This document shows, piece by piece, positions 1-7,770 of a stretch of DNA of 64,000 nucleotides. Origin of the DNA: Persicitalea sp963716085 (GTDB lineage Bacteria > Bacteroidota > Bacteroidia > Cytophagales > Spirosomataceae); contig OY970288.1 in the NCBI GenBank assembly GCA_963716085.1, positions 5,642,001-5,706,000 on the forward strand. Direction: 5' to 3'. The position numbers and the translations under genes are program-made. The stretch's first letter is position 1. Each line of letters begins with the position of its first letter. The notes below the pieces were generated by a model. The model did not search any database. It had not been told where the DNA came from and worked only from the letters and a program-made list of their open reading frames with translations.

Positions 1-608
1 TTCGTGGCGATGAGCTTCCCGCCCACCCGGCGGCACACGATGGAGCCTGACTTTGACCATAGATCTTCGCCCCCATTTTTCATAAAACTATCGAAGGCTA
101 GCCCTTTCTTAGTCCAGTGTTCCAGATCCGGCGACATCGCCACGCACAACCGCGCCTTATCGCCGTCGTAGGCGGTGTAAGTCATCACGTACTGTCCGTC
201 ATCGGTCTCGACCACGCGCGGGTCTTCGATGCCGCCCTCCCACTCGTATTTTTTCATGAAATCGTTGTCGGGATATAGCACAGGCTTGGGCATTCGCTCG
301 AAATGAACGCCATCGGTACTGGTTGCCAAGCCGATGCGGGAGGTGCCATTGTACTTTCCCACTTCGTCCTCCGCGCGGTAAATCAGGAAAATCTTGCCCT
401 TCCGCACTACCGCCGCCGGATTGAACACATCTTTCTTCTCCCAGTTGACGGTTTCGCCCCGCACCGGGCAGTCGAAAGTCGTGGTAGCCAGCGGCGTCAG
501 TACCGGATTGTCGGCATTGTGCTTGCTAAACGGGCCAATCAGCCAGGATTGGGCAACGACAGAAGCGCTAAGGAGGACGCCGCTGAGGAGCAGGAGAATG
601 GGTTTCAT
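1..608 (-). CDS. Secreted GH130-like glycosidase/phosphorylase, C-terminus cut by window edge
   Basis: The frame runs from an ATG at 606-608 leftward off the window, so about 202 N-terminal residues are visible. Residues 1-20 form a Sec signal peptide ending near VVAQ. The rest has the five-bladed propeller pattern of glycoside hydrolase family 130: FNPAAVV (62-68), IYRAED (76-81) and GGIEDPR (125-131), which matches the conserved EDPR segment of that family. Known GH130 members cleave or phosphorolyse beta-mannosides or mannosyl-N-acetylglucosamine. Export to the periplasm suggests hydrolysis rather than phosphorolysis, but this is inference. A 7-8 bp tandem repeat (615-644) lies directly upstream of the ATG, and nagB lies upstream on the same strand. 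Confidence 0.8.
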   Translation of the reverse strand, partial: MKPILLLLSGVLLSASVVAQSWLIGPFSKHNADNPVLTPLATTTFDCPVRGETVNWEKKDVFNPAAVVRKGKIFLIYRAEDEVGKYNGTSRIGLATSTDGVHFERMPKPVLYPDNDFMKKYEWEGGIEDPRVVETDDGQYVMTYTAYDGDKARLCVAMSPDLEHWTKKGLAFDSFMKNGGEDLWSKSGSIVCRRVGGKLIAT

Positions 609-614
609 AAGGAT

Positions 615-644
615 GTTTAGGGTTTATAGTTTAGGTGTTTAGAT
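615..644. repeat. GTTTA-type short tandem repeat in the 5' leader of the GH130 gene
   Basis: Four consecutive units GTTTAGG, GTTTATA, GTTTAGGT and GTTTAGAT occupy this stretch, six bases from the start codon of the minus-strand GH130 gene. The same unit family recurs at 13303-13340, also directly upstream of a minus-strand start codon. Confidence 0.75.
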
Positions 645-679
645 GGGAGGCTTTACCCGTGACGAGTCAATAGCACTCT

Positions 680-741
680 GTGCCTTTGTGCCTTTGTGCC
701 TTTGTGCCTCTGTGCCTTTGAAACTTTGAAACTTTGAAACT
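680..741. repeat. 8-bp tandem repeat downstream of nagB
   Basis: Read on the plus strand: GTGCCTTT three times, GTGCCTCT, GTGCCTTT, then GAAACTTT twice and a partial GAAAC. Every unit is exactly 8 bp although two different unit sequences are used. The block starts within a few bases of the nagB stop codon (745-747) and fills the nagB-GH130 gap. Confidence 0.85.
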
Positions 742-744
742 CAC

Positions 745-2724
745 TTAAAACCTCCACCGCACAAAAGCTTCCATCGCCTCGTACTCTGCCAAACCCAGTT
801 GGTCGTAAAGTAAAGCGGTGCCCTGATTGCGCTCCTCGGCCCGCTGCCAGAATTCCCGCGAATCCTCGCCCTGGAACACCACGCCATCCTTCTGGGATTG
901 GTGTTTGAAGATTCCCATGCGCTTCTTGAGTACCTGATCGGGACTCATCGGCACGGCCATTTCGATCTCGTGAATGTCCCACTCGGCCCAGGCTCCGCGG
1001 TAGAGCCAGATCCAACAATCCTTCATGAAATTCTTGTGCTTCAGGCGACCAACGGCCGCCTCGATGGCGTCCCAACATACCTTGTGCGTGCCGTGCGGGT
1101 CGGCGAAGTCGCCCGCCGCGTAGATTTGGTGCGGCTTCACTTCCTTAATTATATCTTCGATAATGAGGATATCCTCCTCGCCGAGCGGCTTTTTCTGTAC
1201 CGTTCCCGATTCGTAGAAGGGCAGATCCAGGAAATGCACCTGCGCGTCGGGAACGCCCACAAAGCGGCAGGTAGCCTTGGCCTCGCCCCGGCGGATGAGT
1301 CCCTTGACGTGCCGCACTTCGGGCGTGTCCATCTCGCTGTCTTTCTTGGTTTTCAGGAATTCCTTGGCGTCGTGGAAAATCTTGTTCGTGATGTCCGTAT
1401 TCTCAATAGAAAATCTCTTGTTAAAATCTACCACGAAGTCGATGAAGCGCAGCGCCTCATCGTCGGCTACGGCGATGTTGCCCGAAGTCTGGTAGGCCAC
1501 GTGTACTTCGTGATCCTGATCCACAAGCCGCTGGAAGGTACCACCCATCGAAATGATGTCGTCGTCGGGATGAGGGCTGAAAATGATGATTTTTTTGCGG
1601 GCCGGGTCTTTGCGTTCGGGGCGGTTGGTATCGTCGGCGTTGGGTTTGCCGCCGGGCCAACCCGTGATGGTGTGCTGTAGCTGGTTAAAAATGTCGATGT
1701 TAATCTCGTAGCCCGCGCCCGACTGCGCCAGCAAGTCGCTCATGCCGTTGTCGTTGTAGTCTTTGTCGGTCAGTTTCAGGATCGGCTTATCCATCGCCTG
1801 CGAAAGGTAGGTGACGGCTTTCTTGACCATATTATTATCCCACACCACCGAATCCACCGCCCAGGGCGTCTTCATGCGGGTGAGTTCGGAAGCCGCCCGG
1901 TCGTCGATAACGAACGTGACATTGGGGTGGGCTTGCAGGTAAGAGGCCGGGTTTCGCTCGGTTACGGGCCCTTCCACCGCGCTGCGCAGCACGGGTGCCT
2001 TGCGCTCGCCCCAAGCCAGCAGCACAATGCGCTTGGCGCTCATGATGGGCGCGATGCCCATCGTGATAGCCTTGCGCGGTACCTGCGACAGCCCCCCGAA
2101 TTCCATGGCGGCGGCGGCGCGGGTCGAGTGGTCGAGGGCGATCAGGCGGGTGCGGGCATTAATGAGCGAGCCGGGTTCGTTGAACCCCACGTGTCCGTTG
2201 CCGCCGATCCCGAGGAGCTGAAAATCGAGACCGCCCGCGTTATTGATTTTGTTTTCGTAAGCGCGGCAGTGTTCTTTTACCTGCGAAGGCGGAATGGTGC
2301 CATCGGGCAGGAAGTAGTTTTCCTTAGGAATATCCACCAGGTCGAACAACTGCTCCTTCATAAACCGATGGTAGCTGTAAATGGAATCCGGCTCCATCGG
2401 GTAGTACTCGTCGAGATTGAAGGAAATGACGTTCTTGAAACTCAACCCCTCCTCGCGGTGCATCCGCACCAGCTCGGCGTACACCGTCTTGGGCGATGAA
2501 CCCGTGGCCAATCCCAGCACACAAGATTTTTTCTGCCGCTGCTTCTCGCGGATGAGATCGGCAATCTCGTGCGCCACCGCTTGGGAGGCCGCGCGAGAAT
2601 CCTCGTAGATGTGCGTCGGTATTTTTTCGTAAGTAATTGGCTGACCGATACTGCCATTTGTCCGAATTGCGGTGCCTTGATCGGCGGCTTGCATGAGAAT
2701 GGCTTCGGGACTGAGGGTTTCCAT
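745..2724 (-). CDS. nagB: Glucosamine-6-phosphate deaminase fused to LmbE/PIG-L domain
   Basis: 659 residues. Residues about 35-320 are a NagB isomerase/deaminase domain, with LATGSSP (72-78), FNLDEYY (102-108) and GGNGHVGFNEPGS (174-186). This domain converts glucosamine-6-phosphate to fructose-6-phosphate plus ammonium. Residues about 375-650 are an LmbE/PIG-L deacetylase-like domain with the metal-binding motif SPHPDDD (383-389). The fusion is a well-known form in Bacteroidota and is about twice the length of single-domain NagB, so it is normal for the phylum. The second domain could deacetylate an N-acetylated sugar, but its substrate is not established here. The ATG at 2722-2724 gives a complete N-terminus. 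Divergent from glyA. Confidence 0.92.
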   Translation of the reverse strand: METLSPEAILMQAADQGTAIRTNGSIGQPITYEKIPTHIYEDSRAASQAVAHEIADLIREKQRQKKSCVLGLATGSSPKTVYAELVRMHREEGLSFKNVISFNLDEYYPMEPDSIYSYHRFMKEQLFDLVDIPKENYFLPDGTIPPSQVKEHCRAYENKINNAGGLDFQLLGIGGNGHVGFNEPGSLINARTRLIALDHSTRAAAAMEFGGLSQVPRKAITMGIAPIMSAKRIVLLAWGERKAPVLRSAVEGPVTERNPASYLQAHPNVTFVIDDRAASELTRMKTPWAVDSVVWDNNMVKKAVTYLSQAMDKPILKLTDKDYNDNGMSDLLAQSGAGYEINIDIFNQLQHTITGWPGGKPNADDTNRPERKDPARKKIIIFSPHPDDDIISMGGTFQRLVDQDHEVHVAYQTSGNIAVADDEALRFIDFVVDFNKRFSIENTDITNKIFHDAKEFLKTKKDSEMDTPEVRHVKGLIRRGEAKATCRFVGVPDAQVHFLDLPFYESGTVQKKPLGEEDILIIEDIIKEVKPHQIYAAGDFADPHGTHKVCWDAIEAAVGRLKHKNFMKDCWIWLYRGAWAEWDIHEIEMAVPMSPDQVLKKRMGIFKHQSQKDGVVFQGEDSREFWQRAEERNQGTALLYDQLGLAEYEAMEAFVRWRF

Positions 2725-2808
2725 AGAAAGAGGGGTAATAAATGATGACGGGGCAGCCCGTGCTGTGATGAATGATGTGATATTCCAAAAAGCATGAAAT
2801 AGCTCTCA

Positions 2809-2816
2809 CAAATTTA
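2809..2816 (-). promoter_or_regulatory. Candidate -7 element of nagB promoter
   Basis: On the minus strand this reads TAAATTTG, matching the Bacteroidota TAnnTTTG consensus, about 90 bp upstream of the nagB ATG. No clear -33 TTTG was found, so the call is weak. Confidence 0.3.
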
Positions 2817-2902
2817 CGAGATATTCGTTCTTTTTTAAAATAAATTAAAAAGCAGCCAACTACCAGGCCGAACGCTAAGTCAACCAAAGCTGTTGACGAA
2901 TC

Positions 2903-2910
2903 TACTTTTG
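2903..2910 (+). promoter_or_regulatory. Candidate -7 element of glyA promoter
   Basis: TACTTTTG matches TAnnTTTG, about 160 bp upstream of the glyA ATG. No well-spaced -33 TTTG is visible. Confidence 0.25.
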
Positions 2911-3068
2911 CTCTCCCGTTTCATTCCTACTTTTTTAGCGCGTATTTTTGAGCAAAATTTCAAAATAGCCAAAAAATAAGATACGTTCAAGACCAATGAC
3001 CGCCGCGTCGCAGGTCTTCATCATTCATCACAGCACGGGCTGCCCCGTCATCACTCATCACTCAAAAA

Positions 3069-4358
3069 ATGCCCACTCTCACTCAAACCGCCCGCGACAC
3101 GCAGATTTTCGATCTTATCGGTAAAGAACTCCACCGCCAGGAATCGGGCATCGAGCTGATTGCTTCTGAAAACTTCACTTCCAAACAGGTGATGGAAGCC
3201 ACCGGAAGTTGCCTGACCAACAAGTACGCCGAGGGATTGCCCGGCAAGCGCTACTACGGCGGTTGCGAGGTAGTCGACGACATCGAACAAATCGCCATCG
3301 ACCGCGTGAAGGAACTTTTTGGGGCGTCCTGGGCTAATGTCCAGCCACACTCCGGCGCGCAGGCCAATACGGCCGTGTTTCTGGCCTGCCTCAATCCCGG
3401 CGATAAAATCATGGGTTTCGACCTGGCCCACGGTGGCCACCTGTCGCATGGTTCCCCGGTCAATATTTCGGGAAAATATTTTCAACCCGTTTTTTACGGC
3501 GTAGAGCGCGAGACGGGCCTCATCGATTGGGACAAAGTAGAGGAAACCGCCCTGCGGGAAAAGCCGAAGCTACTTATCTGTGGTGCCTCGGCTTACAGCC
3601 GCGACTGGGACTACGTGCGGCTGCGATCCATTGCCGACCAGGTAGGTGCCGTGCTGCTGGCTGATATTTCGCACCCCGCCGGACTCATCGCCAAGGGCTT
3701 ATTGAATGATGCCCTGGAACACAGCCACATCGTGACCACCACGACCCACAAAACGCTGCGCGGTCCGCGCGGCGGATTGATTATGTTGCGGCATGATTTC
3801 GAGAATCCCTTCGGCATCACGACCAGCAAGGGCAAAACGCGCAGCATGTCGTCGCTACTGGATTCGGGCGTTTTTCCCGGCACGCAGGGCGGGCCGCTGG
3901 AACACGTCATTGCGGCCAAAGCCGTGGCCTTCGGCGAGGCACTGAGCGAGGCGTACTACAACTACGCCGTGCAGGTGCAGAAAAACGCGCAGGTCATGGC
4001 AAGAGCTTTTTTGGATAAAGGCTATAAAATCATCTCGGGCGGTACCGACAACCACCTGATGCTAATCGACCTGCGCCCCAAGGGCTTGACCGGAAAGCTG
4101 GCTGAAAACACGCTCATCAAAGCCGACATTACGATCAATAAAAACATGGTACCCTTCGACGACCAATCGCCGATGGTGACCTCGGGAATGCGCGTGGGAA
4201 CCGCCGCCATGACCACCCGCGGCCTGGTCGAAAACGACATGGAGCGCATCGTGGAGCTTATTGACGACGTACTCACAAATCACGACAATGACGCTAAAAT
4301 CGCCGTTGCGAAGCAAGAGGTAAACGATTGGATGGACAAAGTACCCTTGTACCGCTAA
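3069..4358 (+). CDS. glyA: Serine hydroxymethyltransferase
   Basis: 429 residues, normal family length. It interconverts serine and glycine with tetrahydrofolate and supplies one-carbon units in the cytoplasm. The PLP-binding lysine is K228 in TTTTHKTLRGPRGG (223-236). Other family motifs are ELIASENF (29-36), YAEGLPGKRYYGG (53-65) and HSGAQAN (94-100). ATG at 3069 follows the repeat-rich leader. A bidirectional terminator at 4387-4427 separates it from tatC, so it appears monocistronic. Confidence 0.97.
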   Translation: MPTLTQTARDTQIFDLIGKELHRQESGIELIASENFTSKQVMEATGSCLTNKYAEGLPGKRYYGGCEVVDDIEQIAIDRVKELFGASWANVQPHSGAQANTAVFLACLNPGDKIMGFDLAHGGHLSHGSPVNISGKYFQPVFYGVERETGLIDWDKVEETALREKPKLLICGASAYSRDWDYVRLRSIADQVGAVLLADISHPAGLIAKGLLNDALEHSHIVTTTTHKTLRGPRGGLIMLRHDFENPFGITTSKGKTRSMSSLLDSGVFPGTQGGPLEHVIAAKAVAFGEALSEAYYNYAVQVQKNAQVMARAFLDKGYKIISGGTDNHLMLIDLRPKGLTGKLAENTLIKADITINKNMVPFDDQSPMVTSGMRVGTAAMTTRGLVENDMERIVELIDDVLTNHDNDAKIAVAKQEVNDWMDKVPLYR

Positions 4359-4386
4359 CCGCTTACTTTTCTTGCTATTTAAATAC

Positions 4387-4427
4387 AAAAAAGGCAGTTG
4401 CTCGTACGTACGACAGCTGCTTTTTTA
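4387..4427 (+). terminator. Intrinsic terminator after glyA
   Basis: A stem with arms around GGCAGTTGCTCGTAC and GTACGACAGCTGC, with one bulge, is bracketed by six A and six T. It can therefore act in both directions and lies 29 bp after the glyA stop. Confidence 0.75.
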
Positions 4428-4438
4428 GCTTTTATGCT

Positions 4439-4446
4439 TACTTTCG
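4439..4446 (+). promoter_or_regulatory. Candidate -7 element of tatC promoter
   Basis: TACTTTCG, one base off TAnnTTTG, lies 39 bp before the tatC ATG and just after the terminator. No -33 partner is evident. Confidence 0.3.
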
Positions 4447-4484
4447 CGGTTTGTAGATTTTAAGAGAAGAAGAATACCCATAAA

Positions 4485-5366
4485 ATGGCCTTAGATCAGG
4501 AATTTGAAGAAGAACTTGAGGAGGAAGAGGAAGGAGAAGAGATGTCTTTCCTGCAACACCTGGAGGAACTCCGATGGAATATTATCCGGGCGGTTGGTTC
4601 CGTACTAGTGTTCGCCATCTTGGGCTGGGTTTATATCAAAGAAGTCTATCACTACGTCATTATTGCTCCCGCTGAAACTGACTTCTGGACCTACCGCATG
4701 ATGTGTAAGCTGGGAGAGGCCGTGGGAGCCGAGGGGCTTTGTATCGACAAAATCGATTTCGAGTTGCAGGCGTTGGGGGTTGGTGAGCAGTTTTCGATGG
4801 CGCTCACTTCGTCGGTGATCATCGGACTGGTCTTCGCTTTCCCTTATGCTTTCTGGGAGATTTGGCGCTTCATCAAACCGGGTCTGAAGAGGTACGAGCG
4901 AAAGGCGGCGCGGGGTGCGGTTTTTTACGTGACTCTCCTGTTTTTCTCAGGGGTTCTGTTCGGCTATTACGTCGTTACGCCACTGGCACTGAACTTTCTA
5001 GCCAATTTCAAGCTGGATGAATCCATCATCAACGAATTCAGCATCAGCTCTTACATAAGCATGGTCGCCACGCTATCGCTGGCCTGCGGACTGGCTTTCC
5101 AACTACCCGTAGTGGTGTTTGTGCTGTCGCGGGTCGGCATTCTGACACCCTCCTGGATGCGCGAGTACCGCCGCCACGCGCTAATCGTGATTCTGATCGC
5201 GGCGGCTATCATCACGCCCTCCGCCGATATTTACAGCCAAATTCTCGTTGCCCTGCCGCTGACTTTACTGTACGAAGTGAGTATTATCGTCTCAGGCCGC
5301 GTCCAGAAGGCCAAGGCAAAGGAAGAAGCGCGACTGGCGAGGATTAACGACAGGATGAGTGAATGA
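4485..5366 (+). CDS. tatC: Twin-arginine translocase subunit TatC
   Basis: 293 residues. TatC is the multi-spanning inner-membrane receptor that binds RR signal peptides. The family N-terminal motif appears as FLQHLEELRWNIIRA, followed by several hydrophobic segments, an internal FIKPGLKRYERKAAR loop and the PFPDI-like region replaced by ITPSADIYSQ near the end. The first 20 residues are unusually acidic (runs of Glu). No tatA/B is adjacent. Three proteins at 26.7-31.8 kb carry RR signals and are plausible clients. The last codons and the stop lie in an 8-bp repeat unit of the element at 5353-5436. Confidence 0.95.
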   Translation: MALDQEFEEELEEEEEGEEMSFLQHLEELRWNIIRAVGSVLVFAILGWVYIKEVYHYVIIAPAETDFWTYRMMCKLGEAVGAEGLCIDKIDFELQALGVGEQFSMALTSSVIIGLVFAFPYAFWEIWRFIKPGLKRYERKAARGAVFYVTLLFFSGVLFGYYVVTPLALNFLANFKLDESIINEFSISSYISMVATLSLACGLAFQLPVVVFVLSRVGILTPSWMREYRRHALIVILIAAAIITPSADIYSQILVALPLTLLYEVSIIVSGRVQKAKAKEEARLARINDRMSE

Positions 5367-5436
5367 CGGGGCCTGTGCGGCATGTAATCAGCGAGTAAAA
5401 GTATTCCGACATTCACTAATTCACTAATTCAAAATT
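5353..5436. repeat. GAATG-type repeat hairpin between tatC and the BioF-like gene
   Basis: Left units GATGAGT and GAATGACG overlap the tatC stop. The right side, read in reverse complement, gives GAATTAGT, GAATTAGT, GAATGTCG and GAATAC. The two sides form imperfect inverted arms. The right arm overlaps the end of the convergent BioF-like gene, whose TAG stop is formed by the repeat. Same family as 24879-24976 and 28012-28101. Confidence 0.75.
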
Positions 5437-6492
5437 GTAAAGAACCTCGGCCAGCCGGTCGAGGTCTTCTTTTTGGTGGCTGGCCGTGATGACCAGGCGC
5501 ACGATGGCAGGGTCGGTGGGTTTTGGATAGGAGAAGTGGGAAGTCAGAATTTTGTTTTCCAAGAGGTGGGGGTAAAGACTTGAATTGCGGCTGCAAAAGA
5601 CGGGATAATTCTCAACGGAGTCGAGCAAGTTGGGGCGGGAAAATTTGCTCTTGAAGTAGGTGATGTTACTCAAGAGCTTCCTGTGCGCTTCCTGATAAAG
5701 GCTGACATCGAGGTTTTGCTGCAAAGCGTGAAAGTAGGCCGGTGCCGCCGGAGAACTCCCCGCAAACCTCGGGGACTGCCGGATATTTTGAATAAAATCT
5801 CTATCTCCAAAAATCACTCCACCCGGCACGCCCAATGCTTTGTTCAGCGAGGCCGTTACGACTGATCGCAGGTTTTCACTCTGGGGTAGTTGGAAAAAAG
5901 CACCCGTTCCGCCCTCACCCAAGACGCCCAATCCGTGGGAATCGTCTACGATGAGAAGAATCTGGCGGTCGTCCGGCAGTTTGTGTAGCAGTTGTAAATC
6001 ATACTCCTCCACCCAAGGCGAACCCACGGCGTCGGTACAAACCACGTGCGCTTGCTGCGCGTCGCTTTGCTGAATTCTTTGGACGGTTGATTCTAACCAT
6101 TTCGCCCAGGCTACTTCCTCAGTCGCGAATTGCGGTCCCCAGAGGGCGGGGTGAACCCGTGGTGCGTAGTGAATTGCAGCATCGGCTTCCAGCCCCGACA
6201 CCAATAGCTGTCCCGCCCACATCCCCGACGAAACCACCAGCGCGGCGGGCGCGCCCACAAATTCGGCCAATGATGCCTCGACTTCCTGAAAAATTGCCAA
6301 CTGCACGCTCCCGTTTCGTGAACTGCCGTAGTGCGTCCCGTACCGCCGAAAACCTTCGGCCAGATGCGCCTGAAAGGTTTCGTCGTGGCTCATTCCCAAA
6401 TAATCCGTCCCGCTAAACCACAGAAATTCCCGACCATCGGTGAGGGTCGCGCTGCGGCCGGGAAGGGAGTCAGTTAGGAATATTTGGGACAT
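5416..6492 (-). CDS. BioF/KBL-like pyridoxal-phosphate aminotransferase-fold enzyme
   Basis: About 358 residues from the ATG at 6490-6492. The frame is open upstream to a TTG at 6549, but those codons look like leader. The fold is the alpha-oxoamine synthase group (8-amino-7-oxononanoate synthase, 2-amino-3-ketobutyrate CoA ligase, serine palmitoyltransferase). Visible motifs are YLGMSHD, GTHYGSSRNG, the PLP-contact VDDSHGLGVLGEGG (about 182-195) and the Schiff-base lysine K218 in TASLNKALGVPGG. The sequence diverges from textbook BioF and no biotin genes are nearby, so the exact reaction is open. The C-terminal FELVN and the stop are encoded by a tandem-repeat arm. Confidence 0.75.
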   Translation of the reverse strand: MSQIFLTDSLPGRSATLTDGREFLWFSGTDYLGMSHDETFQAHLAEGFRRYGTHYGSSRNGSVQLAIFQEVEASLAEFVGAPAALVVSSGMWAGQLLVSGLEADAAIHYAPRVHPALWGPQFATEEVAWAKWLESTVQRIQQSDAQQAHVVCTDAVGSPWVEEYDLQLLHKLPDDRQILLIVDDSHGLGVLGEGGTGAFFQLPQSENLRSVVTASLNKALGVPGGVIFGDRDFIQNIRQSPRFAGSSPAAPAYFHALQQNLDVSLYQEAHRKLLSNITYFKSKFSRPNLLDSVENYPVFCSRNSSLYPHLLENKILTSHFSYPKPTDPAIVRLVITASHQKEDLDRLAEVLYNFELVN

Positions 6493-6495
6493 TTC

Positions 6496-6517
6496 TCGAG
6501 GAGAAAGGAGGAAAGGA
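6496..6517. repeat. Purine-rich repeat in the leader of the BioF-like gene
   Basis: GGAGAAA and GGAGGAAA units lie within four bases of the start codon. They resemble the purine-rich blocks at 17218-17258, 29121-29154 and 30507-30536. Confidence 0.5.
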
Positions 6518-6522
6518 ATTGA

Positions 6523-6550
6523 CAAAGCTAAGTGACTTGTCACGAGCAAA
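6523..6550 (-). promoter_or_regulatory. Candidate promoter of the BioF-like gene with palindrome in the spacer
   Basis: On the minus strand TTTG (6547-6550) is followed after 16 nt by TAGCTTTG (6523-6530). The spacer contains GTGACTTGTCAC (6532-6543), a palindrome with 5-bp arms that could be an operator. The spacing is a little short for a Bacteroidota sigma-A promoter (usually 19-21). Confidence 0.4.
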
Positions 6551-6594
6551 GTTTCCCTTCAAACAACTTTAAATCAATTACACAAATCCACATC

Positions 6595-6627
6595 AGTTCA
6601 ACAATTACACGATTACACGATTACGCA
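6595..6627. repeat. GTGTAATC-type 8-bp repeat at the end of the dipeptide epimerase gene
   Basis: In reverse complement: CGTAATC, GTGTAATC, GTGTAATT, GTTGAACT. The block overlaps the last codons of the epimerase gene (residues RVIV) and supplies its TAA. The same units form the two arms of the element at 26517-26667. Confidence 0.75.
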
Positions 6628-7630
6628 TCCTCGCTCCTGTTCCATTCTCCTCTGCGTAAATCACCTTTCCGTAGTCAAAGGTTACGCCCGTGGCGGGATC
6701 GTTGGAGATGAGGAGCGTGCCGTCCATATCCACGTAGTCGAGCAAGGGGAGTAGGTGGGCGATGGCCGAGATGCCCACGCTGCTTTCGGTCATGCAGCCC
6801 ACCATCGTTTTCATGCCCAGTTCCCTGGCGCGGGCGATCATGCGGCGGGCGGGCGTGAGGCCGCCGCACTTGGTTAGCTTCACGTTGACGCCGTGGAAAA
6901 GCCCGGCGCAAAGGTCCACGTCACTTTCCACGATGCAGCTTTCGTCGGCGATGACGGGCAGCGCACTTTCGGTAAAGACCCGCTTCATGCCCTCGCGGTC
7001 GGCGGCGGCGAGCGGCTGTTCGATAAATTCAACGCCCAGCGCTTTCAGTTCGGGCGCGTAGGCGATGGCTTGCTCGGCGCTCCAGGCGCAGTTGGCGTCC
7101 ACCCGGAAGCGGGCGTCGGTGTGCTGGCGCAGTTCGCGGACGATGCGCAGGTCATCCGTCGTTCCCAGCTTTATTTTATAAAGAGGCCAGGGAATTTCCC
7201 GCATTTTCGCCACCATTTTCTCGACCGAGTCGATGCCGATGGTATAGTTGGTTGGCGAGTTGTGGTCGGGGGAAAGTCCCCAGCTTTGATAAAGTTTTTG
7301 GCCATTTTTTTTGGCAAAAAGATCATTTGCCGCCATGTCGAGCGCGCAGAGGGCGAAGGGGTCTTCCTGCAAAGCGGGATACACCATTTCCCAGAGATTT
7401 TCGGGCGTCCCCCATACGTAGCTCTCCACGGCCTCACGCACATTTTCCAGGGCGGCCTTCATCCCATCCATCGTAACGCCGTAGTACTTATTGGTCGTCG
7501 CTTCCCCAAAGCCGCTGAAAGCCCCATCCTGCAACTCCACAATCAAAGTAGGTTGCACATCGCGGGAGTCGTGAGCGATGGTGAAGGTATGTTTTAAAAG
7601 CAGGTCTTTTTCGTGTAGGTGAAGTTTCAT
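6605..7630 (-). CDS. Dipeptide epimerase (L-Ala-D/L-Glu epimerase-like, enolase superfamily)
   Basis: 341 residues, cytoplasmic, no signal. Enolase-superfamily active site: KIK (152-154) as one acid/base, metal ligands D178 (RVDANCAW), E204 (FIEQPL) and D229 (IADES), and second acid/base lysine K251 (NVKLTK). The VGCMTES motif (277-283) and YVDMDG are typical of dipeptide epimerases, which racemise the second residue of peptidoglycan-derived dipeptides. ATG at 7628-7630. It lies downstream of nadK on the same strand, separated by a repeat element. The substrate could be another dipeptide. Confidence 0.85.
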   Translation of the reverse strand: MKLHLHEKDLLLKHTFTIAHDSRDVQPTLIVELQDGAFSGFGEATTNKYYGVTMDGMKAALENVREAVESYVWGTPENLWEMVYPALQEDPFALCALDMAANDLFAKKNGQKLYQSWGLSPDHNSPTNYTIGIDSVEKMVAKMREIPWPLYKIKLGTTDDLRIVRELRQHTDARFRVDANCAWSAEQAIAYAPELKALGVEFIEQPLAAADREGMKRVFTESALPVIADESCIVESDVDLCAGLFHGVNVKLTKCGGLTPARRMIARARELGMKTMVGCMTESSVGISAIAHLLPLLDYVDMDGTLLISNDPATGVTFDYGKVIYAEENGTGARMRNRVIV

Positions 7631-7633
7631 TTT

Positions 7634-7768
7634 GGCAGTTGGCTATCAGCTTTCGGCTGTCGGCTGTCGGCTTGGTTTTGTGTTTAAAGCAGAAGGTGCA
7701 AATAATTCAATTTTAGAAAGGCCGATCGGGGTGCCCCGTGGCAGCCGACTGCCGATAGCCGACCGCCC
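7634..7768. repeat. GTCGGCT-type inverted tandem repeat between nadK and the epimerase gene
   Basis: The left arm (7634-7675) contains GGCTATCA, then GGCTGTC twice and GGCTT. The right arm (about 7739-7768) in reverse complement contains GTCGGCTATC and GGCAGTCGGCT. The arms are separated by about 63 bp of AT-rich sequence. The element fills the gap from the nadK stop to the epimerase start. Confidence 0.7.
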
Positions 7769-7770
7769 CC

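Larger units (their letters stand above)
2742..3054. repeat. 36-bp inverted repeats flanking the nagB-glyA divergent promoter region
   Basis: The 36 bases at 2742-2777 reappear in inverted orientation at 3019-3054 with one mismatch by eye. Each copy contains ACGGG-GCAG-CCCGT, a small hairpin, flanked by ATCATTC/ATCACTC-type 7-bp units. About 241 bp lie between the copies and hold the promoters of nagB and glyA. The outer copy ends a few bases before the glyA ATG; the other starts 17 bases from the nagB ATG. Confidence 0.85.
2725..3068. other. Divergent intergenic region nagB/glyA
   Basis: 344 bp without a gene. It holds the 36-bp inverted repeats described separately and an AT-rich centre with candidate -7 elements for both directions. 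No conserved small ORF, tRNA or riboswitch was recognised. Confidence 0.7.

Noticed and set aside
898..1680. 260-codon open frame antisense to nagB
   Set aside because: No recognisable motif and fully inside a conserved gene; typical antisense shadow in GC-rich coding DNA.
2742..3054. Insertion sequence or MITE as a firm call
   Set aside because: No target-site duplication was identified and no transposase or second copy is in the window; kept only as a hypothesis.
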